Counted from the stretch's first letter, positions 19,516 through 27,101 are shown. The stretch: DNA of 64,000 nucleotides from Pseudomonas sp. DY-1 (GCF_003626975.1 NZ_CP032616.1:4030001-4094000); one strand, 5' to 3'. Notes: generated from the letters alone by a model not told the origin. Translations and numbers: made by a program.

Positions 19516-19576
19516 TAGGAGCGAGCTTGCTCGCGAACGGTCCGTGCACAACCTTTCGCGAGCAAGCTCGCTCCTA
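19516..19576. repeat. 22-bp perfect inverted REP pair between converging genes
   Basis: Arms 19516-19537 (GGAGCGAGCTTGCTCGCGAA core) and 19555-19576 are perfect complements with a 17-base loop. The element includes the stop codon of the DUF971 gene (19574-19576) and lies 19 bases after the OPT stop, so it can block transcription from both sides. Confidence 0.88.
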
Positions 19577-19870
19577 CAGGTCAGTGCCCGCTCCGCCTAA
19601 ATCACGCAGGTACTCCCAGGGATAGATCCCGCGCTCGTGCCCATCGCTGAACACCAGCTGCACGCCATAGCCCTGCAGCGCGATGCGTTCCAGGCGCACG
19701 TCTTGATCCACCAGCCCGATCACCCCACGCAGCCGCGCCGCCTTGCACTGCGAGCAAGGGCAGGCGCCGCGCAGGCGTGTATGGCTGATCTGCTGCTGCT
19801 CGCCGTCATCCCACTCCAGGCTCAGGCGCGCCTGGCTACGGGAGTTGCGCAGGGCTCTGGGGGCACCCAT
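19574..19870 (-). CDS. DUF971 (GBBH-like N-terminal domain) protein
   Basis: Small protein of 98 residues. Cys37, Cys39 and Cys42 (GACPCSQCKA) and His78 (SDGHERGIYPWEYL) form the Cys3His zinc site expected for the domain found at the N-terminus of gamma-butyrobetaine hydroxylase. The same domain is fused to Fe-S carrier proteins such as plant HCF101. The start overlaps the HEAT-protein stop by one base, so it is the last gene of the cluster 19574-26948. It may assist Fe-S assembly of the AprA/AprB-like enzyme (inference). Its stop codon lies inside a REP arm. Confidence 0.85.
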   Translation of the reverse strand: MGAPRALRNSRSQARLSLEWDDGEQQQISHTRLRGACPCSQCKAARLRGVIGLVDQDVRLERIALQGYGVQLVFSDGHERGIYPWEYLRDLGGAGTDL

Positions 19871-20835
19871 CAGGCGGCTCCCTGCAGTTGCGCCAGGGCG
19901 ATACGCACGGCCTTGCGCACTTCCGGATCGCTGTCAGCTTCCGCGGCGCGCAGTGCAGGCAGCCCGGCGGCGTCACCCAGTTCCCCCAGGGCCAGTGCCG
20001 CCTCCTTGCGCAGGTTGGCAATGCCATGGCCGAGCAGTCCGGCCAGTTCGCCCAGGGCTTGCCGATAACGCAGGCGCCCCAGGGCACGGGCAGCGCGCAG
20101 GCGGACCTGCCAGTAATCGTCCTCCAGGGCCAGCACCAGCGCCGAACCGGCTTCAGCCAGGCCGACCTTGCCGAGGGTGGTGGCGGCTTCCTCACGGACC
20201 TGCCAAGTGCTATCACGCAGCGCTGCGTACAGGGCCGGCAACACGCCGGCATCACGGGCAAGACCAAGGGCTCCGGTGGCGGCGCGGCGCACTTCGAAGT
20301 CGGCATCGTCACTGGCCAGGCGCGCCAGTTGTGGCAGCGCAGCTTCGTGCTTGAGCCAGCCAAGGATGCCCACCGCCTCGCGGCGCACTGCGGCGTCGGC
20401 ATCGGCCAGTGCCAGCAGCGCCGGGCCGGCTGCGTCCTCCAGGCGCAGTTCGCGCAAGGCACGCAATGCGCTACTGCGCACGAAGGCATCGGCATGGGTC
20501 ACCCAGGGCAGAATCAACTGCCCAGCCTCCAGGCTCTTCAGCTCGCTCAGGCTCTGGGCGGCGGCCAGGCGCACGGGGTCGGCGGCGTCCGCCAGTGCGG
20601 CACAAAGCGCCTGCACCACTTCGGGTTCTTCCCAGGCCTCCAGCAGGCGCGCGGCCTCGGCGCGCACCTCGGCGGCCGGGTCCACCACCAGCGCATCGGT
20701 GAGCCAGGGCAGGCCCTCCGGGTCTTCCAGGTCGGCGAGTTCGATCAAGGCAATGCGGCGCACACCAGCATCGTCATCCACCAGGCGTGGCAGCAGCTCG
20801 AGGATCTCAGGGTTGTCGGTCTCACGATTGGTCAT
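19870..20835 (-). CDS. HEAT-repeat protein
   Basis: Protein of 321 residues built almost entirely of about ten HEAT/PBS-lyase-type repeats of 30-31 residues, each with the pattern D-xx-VRxxAAxALGxLG (for example VRREAVGILGWL, VREEAATTLGKVG, LRKEAALALGELG). It has no signal peptide, so it is a cytoplasmic scaffold or chaperone-like protein. It overlaps the upstream ATPase gene by four bases (ATGA) and the DUF971 gene by one, so all three are translationally coupled. No catalytic residues are recognisable. It probably acts as an assembly factor for the flavoprotein-ferredoxin pair or for the transporter (inference). Confidence 0.85.
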   Translation of the reverse strand: MTNRETDNPEILELLPRLVDDDAGVRRIALIELADLEDPEGLPWLTDALVVDPAAEVRAEAARLLEAWEEPEVVQALCAALADAADPVRLAAAQSLSELKSLEAGQLILPWVTHADAFVRSSALRALRELRLEDAAGPALLALADADAAVRREAVGILGWLKHEAALPQLARLASDDADFEVRRAATGALGLARDAGVLPALYAALRDSTWQVREEAATTLGKVGLAEAGSALVLALEDDYWQVRLRAARALGRLRYRQALGELAGLLGHGIANLRKEAALALGELGDAAGLPALRAAEADSDPEVRKAVRIALAQLQGAA

Positions 20836-21686
20836 AGGGCGACTCGCAATGGCGGGTGGTCGGTGGGCAGTCCCAGCGGCGTCAGGCGTGGCAGCTCGCG
20901 GCCTTCTTCATGACGCAGCAGTTCCAGGCAATGACGCTTCAGGTGGGTGAAGCCAGGGCTGGTAAGCAGGCTGACACGGCGAGGCCGGGGGAAGTCCAGG
21001 CGCAGGTCTTCGATGAAGCGCCCGGGGCGCGGGCTCATTACCAGGATGCGATCGGCGAGGAACAGTGCTTCGTCGATGTCGTGGGTAACGAACACCACGG
21101 TGGTGCGGATGCGCGTCCAGATATCCAGCAGCAGCTCCTGCATGCGCGAGCGGGTCTGCGCGTCCAGGGCGCCGAAGGGCTCGTCCATCAACAAAAGCCG
21201 TGGGCGGTTGATCAGCACGCGAGCGATCTCGGCGCGCTGCTGCATGCCGCCGGAGAGCTGGCTGGGCCAGCGTCCGGCGAAGTCGCCCAGCCCCACCAGG
21301 CCGAGGAACTCTGCGGCACGACGCTGCCTTTCGAGCTTGCCGATGCCCTGCATCTTCAGGCCGAAGGCGACGTTGTCGAGCACGTTGCGCCAGGGCAGAA
21401 GCGTGTGATGCTGGAACACCATGCCGCGCTCGGGAGAAGGTCCCTCAACCGGCTGGCCATCCACCTCCAGGCTTCCGGCGCAGGGCTTGAGGTGGCCCGC
21501 CAGGGCGCCGAGCAAGGTGGACTTGCCGCAGCCGGAGGGGCCGAGGATGCAGACGAACTCTCCCGGCGCGATGGCGAAATCCAGGGCCTGCACCGCCTCG
21601 AAGGCATCGCGGCCCTGTCCCAGGCGGATGGAGACGCCCCGAGCCTCGATGCGGCCGGGTTCCACTGCGCGTTCGAAGCTGCTCAT
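20832..21686 (-). CDS. ABC transporter ATPase of the nitrate/sulfonate/taurine type
   Basis: ATPase of 284 residues, SsuB/TauB/NrtD class, with Walker [29 protein letters not shown] and THDIDEA. The frame extends upstream, but the ATG at 21686 (MSSFERAVEPG) is the coupled start: its A is shared with the permease stop. The C-terminal 40 residues (PRPRRVSLLTSPGFTHLK and on) extend past the core. It energises import of the unknown substrate bound by the receptor at 22555-23961. Confidence 0.92.
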   Translation of the reverse strand: MSSFERAVEPGRIEARGVSIRLGQGRDAFEAVQALDFAIAPGEFVCILGPSGCGKSTLLGALAGHLKPCAGSLEVDGQPVEGPSPERGMVFQHHTLLPWRNVLDNVAFGLKMQGIGKLERQRRAAEFLGLVGLGDFAGRWPSQLSGGMQQRAEIARVLINRPRLLLMDEPFGALDAQTRSRMQELLLDIWTRIRTTVVFVTHDIDEALFLADRILVMSPRPGRFIEDLRLDFPRPRRVSLLTSPGFTHLKRHCLELLRHEEGRELPRLTPLGLPTDHPPLRVAL

Positions 21687-22465
21687 CAGGCGTTCCTCCG
21701 CGCGTGGTACCAAGGGGTGGCGAGCGCGCCCAGGCGTTTGACCAGGGCGCTGCTGCCCATGCCGAGCAGGCCGATCAGCAGCATGCCGACGACGATGTCG
21801 GCGTAGTTCTGCACCACGTAGGACTCCCAGGTGTAATAACCGATGCCGAACTGCCCGGAGATCATCTCCGCGGTGACCAGGCAGAACCACGACGTGCCCA
21901 TGCCGATGGCAAGGCCGGTGACGATGCTCGGCGCCGCGCCGGGCAGGATCACCTCGCGCAGGATCGCCAGTCGCCCGGCCCCCAGGCTGCGCGCCGAGGC
22001 GATCAGGCGCGGGTCCACCGCTTCCACGCCATGCACGGTGTTGAGCAGGACCGGAAACAGCGCGCCGGTGAAGGTGATGAACACCATCGACAGTTCGGAC
22101 GAGGGGAACATCAGGATGGCCAGGGGAATCCAGGCCACCGCGGGAATCGGCCGCAATACTTCCAGCGGCGGCAACAGGCTGTCCTCAGCCCATTTCGAGC
22201 GGCCGATGACCAGCCCCAGCAGCACACCCAGCAGGGCCGCGGCGAGGTAGCCGGCGAAGACTCGCGACAGGCTGCTGGCGAGGTGCGGCAGCAGCTTGCT
22301 GGAGTGCGCCAGCTGCCAGGCCGCGTCGAGCACGGCGGCGGGCGTGGGCACGTAGGTGAAGGTGAACAGCCCGAGGTCCAGTCGCGCATTGGCAGCCAGC
22401 TGCCAGAACAGCAGGCAGACGGCCAATGAGGCGAGGCGCAGGGGCCAGCGGTAAAGGTTGGTCAT
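21686..22465 (-). CDS. ABC transporter permease of the nitrate/sulfonate/taurine type
   Basis: Permease of 259 residues with about six membrane segments and the EAA-like loop SARSLGAGRLAILREVILPGAAPS. It is closest in style to SsuC/TauC/NrtB. The motif PIPAVAWIPLAILMFPSSELSMVFITF differs from SsuC and TauC, so the substrate may differ. It stands between the receptor and ATPase genes. Confidence 0.92.
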   Translation of the reverse strand: MTNLYRWPLRLASLAVCLLFWQLAANARLDLGLFTFTYVPTPAAVLDAAWQLAHSSKLLPHLASSLSRVFAGYLAAALLGVLLGLVIGRSKWAEDSLLPPLEVLRPIPAVAWIPLAILMFPSSELSMVFITFTGALFPVLLNTVHGVEAVDPRLIASARSLGAGRLAILREVILPGAAPSIVTGLAIGMGTSWFCLVTAEMISGQFGIGYYTWESYVVQNYADIVVGMLLIGLLGMGSSALVKRLGALATPWYHARRNA

Positions 22466-22485
22466 GGAGCTCCTCCGATTCCCGC

Positions 22486-22545
22486 AGGGTGCGCCGTGTG
22501 CACCGGGAAGTCCGCATTGGGATTCCGGTGCGCGCAGCGCACCCT
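22486..22545. repeat. Inverted repeat in the receptor-permease gap
   Basis: GGGTGCGC (about 22487-22494) and GCGCACCC (22537-22544) flank GTGCACCGG/CCGGTGCGC arms. A similar GGTGCGC...GCGCACCCTAC element occurs at about 47578-47637, so it is a dispersed repeat. Confidence 0.6.
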
Positions 22546-22554
22546 ACGTTGGCA

Positions 22555-23961
22555 TCAGCGCTGGGCTACCAGCTTCTGGTTGGCACTGACGAAATCGAGC
22601 GCGGTGCCGCCATGCTGCTGGGCGTACTGCTCGGCCTGCGACTTGAGCAGGAAGGCGCTCAGTTCACCCTTGTCGCTGCGCACGAACCAGGCCTGGTTGG
22701 CCAGCAGCTTGATGCCGCTGTCGGTGGCCTGGGCGTAGATGGCACGGATGTCCTTGCCCTCCTGCTCCAGCTGCGCCAGCGCGGTCAGTGCCGCTTCCGG
22801 CGAGGCGTAATGGCGCACCTTGTCTTCGCCGCGCACCCAGATCTGCGCCAGGCGCTTGAAGTCGGTGATGGGCTTGCCGGTGGCGGCGTCGTTGGCCTTG
22901 AGCGGCAGCGGGGCGTAATCCTTCAGGGCCTTGTCGTAGTCCTGACCCGCCGCCTTGAACGCCGCACGGATGTACTGGTCGTCGATGAACTTGGCGGTAT
23001 CCAGGCCACGGTCGGTTTTTTTCAGGAGCTTCAGGGTATCGATGGAGGTGGCCACAGCCTTGCGGTACTCGGGCTTCCAGGTGAGGTCACGGGTCTGCAG
23101 GCCGAGCGGACCGTGGAACAGGTAGTTCACCTCGGCCTCGATGCCGGTGACCTTCTCGATCAGCTCGCTGTACTTCTCCGGTTCGGCGGCGAACAGGCGG
23201 TCGGCCTCCAGGCTGGCGCGCAGATAGGCGGTGACGATTTCCGGGTATTTCTTCGCATAGGCCGCATCCACCAGCGCCCCGTGGAAGGTAGGCGCCTCGG
23301 CCTGGGAGCCGTCGTAGATCTTGCGGGCGAAGCCACGGTTGGGGAACAGCTCGGCGAAGGGCACGAAGTCGGCGTGGGCCTCGATGCGGTTGCTGCGCAG
23401 GGCCGAGCCGGCGATCTCCGGCGGCTGGGCGATGATGCGCACGTCTTTCTCCGGGTCCCAGCCCTGGGCGGCAACGGCGCGCAGCAACATGCCGTGGGCA
23501 GTGGAGGCGAAGGGTACGGAAATGGTCTTGCCCTTGAGCTCGGCCAGCGATTGAACCGGCGACGAAGCCGGCACCACGATGCCGTTGCCGCTGCCCCGGG
23601 TGCTGCCCGACAGCACGCTGATGAACAGGCTCTGCTTGCCGGCATCCAGGTGGGCGACGCCGTTGAACGAGCCGGGGAAGTCGGCCATGGCGCCGAAGTC
23701 CAGCTTGCCGGCGACCATCTCGTTGGTCAGCGGCGCGCCGCTGGTGAAGTTCTTCCACTCCACCTGGTAGTCGGCGTCCTTGTACTTGCCGTCATGGGGC
23801 AGGTACTTCTCCAGCAGGCCCAGCTCACGGATGAGCAGACCGCCGGTGGCGCAGTTGATGGTGGTGTCCTGGGTGCCGATGGCGATACGGATGGTTTCCG
23901 CGGACGCGGACAGGCTGGAGATGGCCAGCGCGAGGCCGGCGACGGTTGCACGAAGACGCAT
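22555..23961 (-). CDS. ABC substrate-binding protein with a C-terminal NosL-like extension
   Basis: Exported protein of 468 residues. The ATG at 23961 gives a signal peptide ending SLSASA-ET; the longer upstream frame was rejected. Residues about 24-345 are an NrtA/SsuA-type receptor (IRIAIGTQDTTINCATGG, LDFGAMADFPGSFNG, KTISVPFASTAHG). It is about 130 residues longer than usual. The segment about 355-460 (QIWVRGED, YASPEAALTAL, ANQAWFVRSDKGELSAF, AEQYAQQHGGTALDF) resembles the C-terminal half of NosL, a copper-binding accessory protein of nitrous oxide reductase, but lacks its N-terminal Met-Cys metal motif. That likeness is by eye. It presents the substrate to the permease at 21686-22465. 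Confidence 0.88.
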   Translation of the reverse strand: MRLRATVAGLALAISSLSASAETIRIAIGTQDTTINCATGGLLIRELGLLEKYLPHDGKYKDADYQVEWKNFTSGAPLTNEMVAGKLDFGAMADFPGSFNGVAHLDAGKQSLFISVLSGSTRGSGNGIVVPASSPVQSLAELKGKTISVPFASTAHGMLLRAVAAQGWDPEKDVRIIAQPPEIAGSALRSNRIEAHADFVPFAELFPNRGFARKIYDGSQAEAPTFHGALVDAAYAKKYPEIVTAYLRASLEADRLFAAEPEKYSELIEKVTGIEAEVNYLFHGPLGLQTRDLTWKPEYRKAVATSIDTLKLLKKTDRGLDTAKFIDDQYIRAAFKAAGQDYDKALKDYAPLPLKANDAATGKPITDFKRLAQIWVRGEDKVRHYASPEAALTALAQLEQEGKDIRAIYAQATDSGIKLLANQAWFVRSDKGELSAFLLKSQAEQYAQQHGGTALDFVSANQKLVAQR

Positions 23962-24079
23962 GGGTTTTCCCCTCGAATCATGAGTGTTGGAATCGTCTCC
24001 GCCACGCGGTTGGGTGGTGGGAAACGAGGGGCTTTCAGGTTGGGCGTCCGGGGTTGGCCGGATGGCGGATTGCGTTTCA

Positions 24080-24135
24080 GTAGGAGCCAGCTTGCTGGCG
24101 AAGCTCTTGCCTGCAGGTCCGTTGTTCGCTCCTAC
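24080..24135. repeat. REP-like element between ferredoxin and receptor genes
   Basis: GTAGGAGC (24080-24087) and GCTCCTAC (24128-24135) flank CCAGCTTGCTGGCG. The gap 23962-24152 contains no other feature. It may separate expression of the redox genes from the transporter genes. Confidence 0.6.
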
Positions 24136-24152
24136 AGGCTTCTCACGCTCGG

Positions 24153-24398
24153 TCAGCGCAGCAGGTAAGGGATTTCCACCCTCACCGCGCCGGTCGGGCA
24201 ATCCTTCTCGCAGGGCATGCAGTACCAGCACTCGTCGAAGGCCATGTAAGCCTTCTGGGTAGCCGGGTTGATGGCCAAGAGGTCCATCGGGCAGACCTCG
24301 ACGCAAACGGTGCAGCCCTTCTCGGCGATGCACTTGTCTTCGTCGATGGTCACCGGCGCGCTGCTGCGGAAGAAGATTTCCTGGGGTTGATGGGCCAT
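24153..24398 (-). CDS. AprB-like 2x[4Fe-4S] ferredoxin
   Basis: Ferredoxin of 81 residues. One cluster set is Cys23, Cys29, Cys32 and Cys36 (CIAEKGCTVCVEVCP), with an unusual five-residue first spacing. The other is Cys57, Cys60, Cys63 and Cys67 (CWYCMPCEKDCP). The DECWYC...CPTGAV half resembles AprB, the beta subunit of adenylylsulfate reductase, but AprB's long C-terminal tail is missing. The ATG at 24398 begins MAHQPQEIFFRSS. It lies 79 bases after the AprA-like gene and should carry electrons to or from that flavoprotein in the cytosol (inference). Confidence 0.9.
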   Translation of the reverse strand: MAHQPQEIFFRSSAPVTIDEDKCIAEKGCTVCVEVCPMDLLAINPATQKAYMAFDECWYCMPCEKDCPTGAVRVEIPYLLR

Positions 24399-24439
24399 TT
24401 CACGATTCCTTGGAGCCTGTGGCTCTCGGCTTTCTCTTT

Positions 24440-24467
24440 TGTGGGAGCGGCTGAAGCCGCTCCCACA
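24440..24467. repeat. Hairpin between AprA-like and ferredoxin genes
   Basis: Perfect 12-bp stem TGTGGGAGCGGC (24440-24451) / GCCGCTCCCACA (24456-24467) with loop TGAA. There is no T run on the minus strand, so it probably shapes mRNA stability instead of ending transcription. Confidence 0.7.
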
Positions 24468-24477
24468 GATACCTGCG

Positions 24478-26202
24478 TCATGCGGCGTCACTGCGGACCC
24501 GCAGGCGGTCATAGGCCTGCTGCTCCTCGGCATCCAGCGGGATCAGGTACGGCTCCACCGCTTTCTTGAAGCTGGTCATGCGGCCGTCCTCGCCCTTCTT
24601 CAGGTGACAGTGGCAGAACCACTCGGCGTCATTGCGTTCGGGGAAGTCCACGCGGTGGTGGTACAGGCCCCAGCGGCTCTCGGCGCGGAACAGCGAGGCG
24701 CGAGCGGCCATCTCGGCGCAGTCGCGGATTACCGCCACTTCCATCGCCCGCATCAGCTCATGGGGATTGCTGGCCTTCATCTGCGCCAGGTCCCGTTCGA
24801 TCTCGGCGAAGCGCGCGAGACCGATCTCCATTTTCTTCGTCACCTTGGGCGGCTGCAGGTAGTCGTTGACCATGCGCCGCAGCTTGTATTCCACCTGCGC
24901 CGGCGGCAGGCCGTGCTCTCGCTCCAGCGGGGCAAAGACCCGCGCCCGCTCACGCGCCACCTGATCGGCATCGATCTCGGCGAAGTCGCGACCGGCCACG
25001 TAGTCCGCCGCGTTGACCCCGGCGAACCAGCCATAGGTGAAGGCGCCGAGCATGTAGTTGTGCGGCACCGCAGCCATGTCGCCCGCCGCGTACAGGCCTT
25101 TCACGGAAGTTTCGGCCTTCTCGTTGACCCACACGCCCGAGGCCGAATGGCCGGAGCAGAAGCCGATCTCGGAGATGTGCATCTCGACCATCTGCGAGCG
25201 GTAGTCGGTGCCCCGGTTGGCGTGGAACTGGCCACGACTGGGGCGCTCGTTGCTGTGCAGGATTTCCTCGATGGTCTGGATGGTTTCCTCGGCCAGGTGG
25301 TCGAGCTTGAGGAACACCGGGCCGTTGCCGCCTTCGAGTTCCTGGTGGAACTCCCACATCATCTGGCCGCTCCAGTAGTCGCACTCGATGAAGCGCTCGC
25401 CCTTGCTGTTGGTGGTGTAGCCGCCCAGCGGGCCAGTGACGTAGGCGCAGGCCGGGCCGTTGTAGTCCTTGATCAGCGGGTTGATCTGGAAGCACTCCAG
25501 GTTCGAAAGCTCCGCCCCGGCGTGATAGGCCATGGCGTAACCGTCGCCCGCATTGGTGGGGTTCTCGTACGTTCCCATCAGGTAACCGGAAGACGGCAGG
25601 CCGAGGCGGCCCGCAGCGCCGCAGGCGAGGATCACCGCCTTGGCGCGTATCACCCGGAATTCGCCACTGCGGCAGTCGAAGCCCATCACCCCGCAGGCCG
25701 CGCCTTCGCCATCCAGCAGCAGGCGGGTGCAGACGACGCGGTTGCTGATTTCCACACGCGCACGCTTGAGCTGGCGGTAAAGCACCTTCTTGATGTCGTG
25801 CCCTTCGGGCATCGGCAGCACGTAAGCGCCCATGTGGTGGACCTTCTTCACCGCGTAGTCGCCAGTCTCGTCCTTCTCGAACTTCACGCCCCAGCGGTCG
25901 AGTTGCTCGATGGTTTCGAAACTGTGGGTGGCATAGGCGTGCACGGTCGCCTGATTGACGATGCCGTCGTTGGCGATGGTGATTTCCTTGGTGTACTGCT
26001 CGGGCGTCGCGTGGCCGGGAATGATGGCGTTGTTCAGGCCGTCCATGCCCATGCTGATGGCGCCACTGCGCTTGACGTTGGCCTTGTCCAGCAACAGCAC
26101 GCGCAGCTCGCGGTTCTTTTCCTTGGCTTTGATCGCGGCCATCGGGCCGGCGGTGCCACCGCCGATGACGACGATGTCGTATTCCTGTTCTCGGGTGCTC
26201 AT
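24478..26202 (-). CDS. AprA-like FAD-dependent oxidoreductase (fumarate reductase/adenylylsulfate reductase superfamily)
   Basis: Cytoplasmic flavoprotein of 574 residues. An FAD Rossmann motif GGGTAGP lies at 14-20, followed by LLDKANVKRSGAISMGMDGLNN (about 37-58, quoted in part), which parallels the AprA segment around its active site. The second FAD element is YAAGDM at 371-376, followed by HNYMLGAFTYGWFAG, where His381 aligns by context with the substrate His of AprA. The C-terminal helical domain includes EWFCHCHLK. It is AprA-like, but there is no APS kinase, sulfurylase or membrane Qmo partner, so true APS reductase activity is doubtful. Its start overlaps the GntR stop (ATGA). Probably the catalytic subunit with the 24153-24398 ferredoxin. 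Confidence 0.9.
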   Translation of the reverse strand: MSTREQEYDIVVIGGGTAGPMAAIKAKEKNRELRVLLLDKANVKRSGAISMGMDGLNNAIIPGHATPEQYTKEITIANDGIVNQATVHAYATHSFETIEQLDRWGVKFEKDETGDYAVKKVHHMGAYVLPMPEGHDIKKVLYRQLKRARVEISNRVVCTRLLLDGEGAACGVMGFDCRSGEFRVIRAKAVILACGAAGRLGLPSSGYLMGTYENPTNAGDGYAMAYHAGAELSNLECFQINPLIKDYNGPACAYVTGPLGGYTTNSKGERFIECDYWSGQMMWEFHQELEGGNGPVFLKLDHLAEETIQTIEEILHSNERPSRGQFHANRGTDYRSQMVEMHISEIGFCSGHSASGVWVNEKAETSVKGLYAAGDMAAVPHNYMLGAFTYGWFAGVNAADYVAGRDFAEIDADQVARERARVFAPLEREHGLPPAQVEYKLRRMVNDYLQPPKVTKKMEIGLARFAEIERDLAQMKASNPHELMRAMEVAVIRDCAEMAARASLFRAESRWGLYHHRVDFPERNDAEWFCHCHLKKGEDGRMTSFKKAVEPYLIPLDAEEQQAYDRLRVRSDAA

Positions 26203-26948
26203 GCCTGGGGCCCCTTCTGACGGTCGATGCGCAGGCGGTACTGGAAGGCGTCGCCGCGGTAGTAGAGATGTTCGAAGTCCAGCGGCGTGCCGTCGGCAGC
26301 GTGGGTCAGGCGCTCGATGCGCATGATCGGCGAGCCCTCCTCCACTTCCAGCGCCTGGGTCAGGTCGCCGTCGGCAAGCACCGCGTCGATGGCGAGATCG
26401 GCGTGACCCAAGGGAATGCCGCAATCGTTCTCGAGGATGAGGAAAATGTCGCGGGTGGCGAGGTCGGCCTTTTCCAGCTTCTCGCCCACGGCCTTCGGCA
26501 ACCAGGTGATTTCCAGGGAGACCGGCTCGCGATTGATCAGGCGCACACGGCGGATTTCGGTCACCGGGCTGCCTTCCTCCACCTGCAGGCGCGCGGCGAC
26601 CGGAGCGCTGGCCGGTACGTGCTTGAAACTGCGCAGGCGGTTGAGGACTTCGTAGCCCATCTGGGTCATGGACTCGGCCAGGCCCTGCAACGTGCTGACG
26701 TTCTGGAAGGCCTTGGGCTTGGCAACGAAGGTGCCCTTGCCGTGGATCTTGAAGATCAGGCCTTCCTTCTGCAGGTCGCCCAGCGCCTGGCGCACGGTAA
26801 TGCGGCTGACGCCGAACGCCTTGCCCAGCTCGCTTTCCGAAGGCATGCGGCTGTGAGGCGGGTAGGTACCGTCGAGAATGCGTCCGCGCAGCAGCTCCTT
26901 GAGCTGGCTGTAGAGCGGTACCGGGGAGAGGGGTAGCAATTCGGCCAT
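26199..26948 (-). CDS. GntR/HutC-family regulator with UTRA domain
   Basis: Regulator of 249 residues. It has an N-terminal winged helix (about 10-75: LYSQLKELLRGRILDGTY, SESELGKAFGVSRITVRQAL, GKGTFVA) and a C-terminal UTRA ligand domain (about 95-240). First gene of the minus-strand cluster, overlapping the flavoprotein start by four bases. A 16-bp perfect palindrome 24-39 bases before its ATG is a probable autoregulatory operator. HutC-type proteins respond to small metabolites, so the effector may be the substrate or product of the cluster (inference). Confidence 0.92.
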   Translation of the reverse strand: MAELLPLSPVPLYSQLKELLRGRILDGTYPPHSRMPSESELGKAFGVSRITVRQALGDLQKEGLIFKIHGKGTFVAKPKAFQNVSTLQGLAESMTQMGYEVLNRLRSFKHVPASAPVAARLQVEEGSPVTEIRRVRLINREPVSLEITWLPKAVGEKLEKADLATRDIFLILENDCGIPLGHADLAIDAVLADGDLTQALEVEEGSPIMRIERLTHAADGTPLDFEHLYYRGDAFQYRLRIDRQKGPQA

Positions 26949-26971
26949 GTCGTTGTTCGCTCGTGATCCTG

Positions 26972-26987
26972 ACTTGTTATAACAAGT
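26972..26987. promoter_or_regulatory. 16-bp perfect palindrome, candidate GntR operator
   Basis: ACTTGTTATAACAAGT is self-complementary, lies just upstream of the GntR start, and contains TTATAA that could double as a -10. It has the size and AT-rich centre expected for HutC-subfamily dimer sites. Confidence 0.7.
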
Positions 26988-27067
26988 TGTGGCGAGAGCA
27001 TAGCGAGCATAAGAACGCGCCGTGAAATACCGATAACGAATAAGGTTAGAAGCGTGCCCGGGTGAGT

Positions 27068-27101
27068 TCCTGCAGGGGCGATTTCAGTCGCCCCTGCAGG
27101 A
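27068..27101. repeat. 14-bp hairpin between the GntR and PLP-lyase genes
   Basis: TCCTGCAGGGGCGA (27068-27081) / TCGCCCCTGCAGGA (27088-27101), loop TTTCAG. It follows the stop of the PLP-lyase gene by 28 bases in its direction of transcription and may end that transcript, although there is no T run. Confidence 0.6.

Noticed and set aside
22426..24168. 580-codon open frame on the plus strand
   Set aside because: Antisense to the receptor gene, with the typical composition of a GC-rich shadow frame and no family motif.
24478..26202. Naming the flavoprotein adenylylsulfate reductase AprA
   Set aside because: The segments around both FAD motifs are AprA-like, but the AprB partner is short and no QmoABC or dissimilatory sulfur genes are present. 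A specific name would overstate the evidence.
24439..26220. 593-codon open frame on the plus strand
   Set aside because: It lies wholly antisense to the AprA-like gene. Its predicted product is a His/Gly/Val-rich mirror of high-GC coding sequence with no recognisable domain.
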